Positions 12,369-13,879 of a DNA stretch of 13,879 bases are shown piece after piece. Origin of the DNA: JANYIP01 sp031394045 (GTDB lineage Bacteria; Actinomycetota; Actinomycetes; Prado026); NCBI GenBank assembly GCA_031394045.1, contig JANMWN010000046.1, positions 1-13,879 of the forward strand, written 5' to 3'. Every line of letters starts with the position of its first letter. Position 1 is the first letter of the stretch. The position numbers and the translations under genes are program-made. The notes beneath the pieces are model-generated. The model did no database searches. It was not told the origin of the DNA and was given only the letters and a program-made list of their open reading frames with translations.

Positions 12369-13879
12369 ATGACAGCGCAGCCGGCCGAGAAGGCAACCAA
12401 CGACTACACCGCCCGCCACCTCTCGGTCCTCGAGGGCCTGGACGCGGTCCGCAAGCGGCCGGGCATGTACATCGGGTCGACCGACTCGCGCGGCCTCATG
12501 CATTGCCTGTGGGAGATCATCGACAACGCCGTCGACGAGGCCCTGGCCGGCCACTGCACCCGGATCGACGTCACGCTGCACGCCGACGGCTCGGTCGAGG
12601 TCAAGGACAACGGGCGCGGGATCCCGGTCGACGTCGAGCCCAAGACCGGCCTGACCGGCGTCGAGGTCGTCATGACCCGGCTGCACGCGGGCGGCAAGTT
12701 CGGTGGCACCTCGTACGCGGCGACCGGCGGGCTGCACGGGGTCGGCGCCTCGGTCGTCAACGCGCTGTCGATGCGGCTGGACGTCGAGGTCGACCGGGAC
12801 GCCAAGGTGCACCTGATGTCGTTCCGGCGGGGCGTACCCGGCTCCTTCGCTGGTGACGGACCTGGCGACCGTTTCACCGAGGCGTCCGGGCTGCGCGTCG
12901 TCGGCAAGGTGGCCCGCAAGGTCACGGGTACCCGGGTGCGCTGGTGGGCCGACACCCAGGTCTTCCTCAAGGAGGCTGCGCTCTCGCTCGAGGAGCTGCA
13001 CGACCGAGCCCGGCAGACCGCCTTCCTGGTCCCCGGCCTGACGCTGGTGGTGCGGGACCAGCGGGTCCGGGGCGAAGACGGTGCTGGTGTTGAAGACAGT
13101 GCTGGTGGTATCGACGGCGCGGAGCAGACCTTCCACTTCTCGGGCGGCCTCTCGGAGTACTGCGACTACCTCGCGCCCGACCAGGGGCTCTGCGACGTGC
13201 TGCGGCTCAAGGGCGTCGGGCACTTCCGCGAGACGGTCCCGGTGCTCGACGAGCAGGGTCACCTGACGCCGCAGGAGGTCGAGCGCGAGCTGGGCGTCGA
13301 CGTGGCGCTGCGCTGGGGCACCGGCTACGACACGGTCGCCAAGTCGTTCGTCAACATCATCGCCACCCCCAAGGGCGGCACCCACGTGAACGGCTTCGAG
13401 CGAGCTCTGACCAAGGCGCTCAACGAGCAGCTGCGCTCGGCCCGGGTGCTCCGCGTCGGCGAGGACGACGTGGTCAAGGACGACGTGCTCGAGGGCCTCA
13501 CGGCGGTGGTGACCGTACGCCTCGCGGAGCCACAGTTCGAGGGCCAGACCAAGGAGGTCCTCGGCACTGCCGCGGCCACGCGCATCGTGGGCCACGTCGT
13601 GGCCAAGGAGCTCACGGCGTACCTCACCTCGACCAAGCGCGGCGACAAGCAGACGGCGCGGACGATCCTGGACAAGGTCGCGTCGGCCGCGCGTACCCGG
13701 GTCGCCGCCCGCCAGCACAAGGAGCTTCAGCGTCGCAAGAACGCGCTCGAGACCTCGTCGCTGCCGGCCAAGCTCGCCGACTGCCGGTCCGACGACGTGG
13801 CGCGCAGCGAGCTGTTCATCGTCGAGGGCGACAGCGCCCTCGGCACCGCCAAGGTGGCCCGCGACTCGGAGTTCCAGGC
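12369..13879 (+). CDS. parE: DNA topoisomerase IV subunit B (ATPase subunit), 3' end beyond window
   Basis: The ATP-binding and DNA-cleavage-supporting subunit of a type IIA topoisomerase, acting with subunit A to decatenate and relax DNA. The first 503 codons are present, from ATG 12369 with GGAG just upstream. The GHKL ATPase shows the N box EIIDNAVDEALAG (catalytic E49, N53), DNGRGIP (80-86) and the ATP-lid motif GGLHGVGASVVNAL (120-133). The transducer domain follows, with its conserved Lys in QTK (about residue 393). Near residue 486 the Toprim domain begins with EGDSALGTAK; this form, instead of EGDSAGGSAK of GyrB, is why I call it ParE rather than GyrB. The usual full length is about 680-710 residues, so roughly 200 are missing. 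An acidic Gly/Ala-rich insert (about 235-251) in the transducer domain comes from an 18-bp tandem duplication. Confidence 0.92.
   Translation, partial: MTAQPAEKATNDYTARHLSVLEGLDAVRKRPGMYIGSTDSRGLMHCLWEIIDNAVDEALAGHCTRIDVTLHADGSVEVKDNGRGIPVDVEPKTGLTGVEVVMTRLHAGGKFGGTSYAATGGLHGVGASVVNALSMRLDVEVDRDAKVHLMSFRRGVPGSFAGDGPGDRFTEASGLRVVGKVARKVTGTRVRWWADTQVFLKEAALSLEELHDRARQTAFLVPGLTLVVRDQRVRGEDGAGVEDSAGGIDGAEQTFHFSGGLSEYCDYLAPDQGLCDVLRLKGVGHFRETVPVLDEQGHLTPQEVERELGVDVALRWGTGYDTVAKSFVNIIATPKGGTHVNGFERALTKALNEQLRSARVLRVGEDDVVKDDVLEGLTAVVTVRLAEPQFEGQTKEVLGTAAATRIVGHVVAKELTAYLTSTKRGDKQTARTILDKVASAARTRVAARQHKELQRRKNALETSSLPAKLADCRSDDVARSELFIVEGDSALGTAKVARDSEFQ
13074..13109 (+). repeat. Two-copy 18-bp tandem repeat inside parE
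   Basis: Copies 13074-13091 and 13092-13109 (gaagacNgtgctggtNNt) differ at three positions and encode EDGAGV and EDSAGG. The T-ending codons differ from the G/C-ending codons of the rest of the gene. Confidence 0.7.

Noticed and set aside
11940..13718. Long minus-strand open frame (592 codons) opposite parE
   Set aside because: It is antisense to the clear ParE coding sequence and covers part of the zinc-ribbon gene in another frame; its His/Val/Arg-rich translation is typical of the mirror of GC-rich coding DNA.

Overview
The window is high-GC DNA with strong G/C preference at third codon positions, leaderless-type TANNNT -10 boxes and an actinobacterial parE (topoisomerase IV subunit B) beside a small zinc-ribbon protein. 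It looks like an actinobacterium, most plausibly of the Nocardioidaceae type; the lineage is inferred from gene content only.

Layout. (1) Positions 1-3530 look like an accessory, partly eroded region. The left edge carries a minus-strand open frame with a Walker A motif and a short coding-like frame. Next come two unrelated secreted proteins of unknown function (442-1074 minus, 1994-2596 plus), each followed by a strong perfect hairpin. There is also a possible small membrane-protein remnant (1487-1606) and the C-terminal stump of an IS630-family transposase (3035-3268). (2) Positions 3467-10443 hold two secreted beta-propeller proteins of the same general family (3590-4813 minus, 8393-10443 plus). 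They bracket a 1071-residue AAA ATPase/TPR/class III nucleotide cyclase protein (5029-8244 minus). A two-block direct repeat of about 81 bp lies on both sides of the smaller propeller gene. (3) Positions 10489-11849 hold a one-helix membrane protein and a SAM methyltransferase with a coiled-coil tail, both plus strand. (4) Positions 11889-13879 hold a bidirectional terminator, a small zinc-ribbon protein (minus) and, divergent from it, parE, which runs off the right end and is therefore incomplete.

How they may work together. The cyclase gene is divergent from the large propeller gene across 148 bp and lies upstream of the small propeller gene on the same strand. A signalling protein controlling two exported adhesion- or matrix-like proteins is a reasonable but unproven hypothesis. 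The small zinc-ribbon gene and parE form the conserved core part of the window. I see no tRNA, rRNA, CRISPR array or replication origin. The most unusual features are the cyclase with its nonstandard active site and reversed domain order, and the interrupted direct repeat. I cannot point to a clearly new defence or metabolic system.
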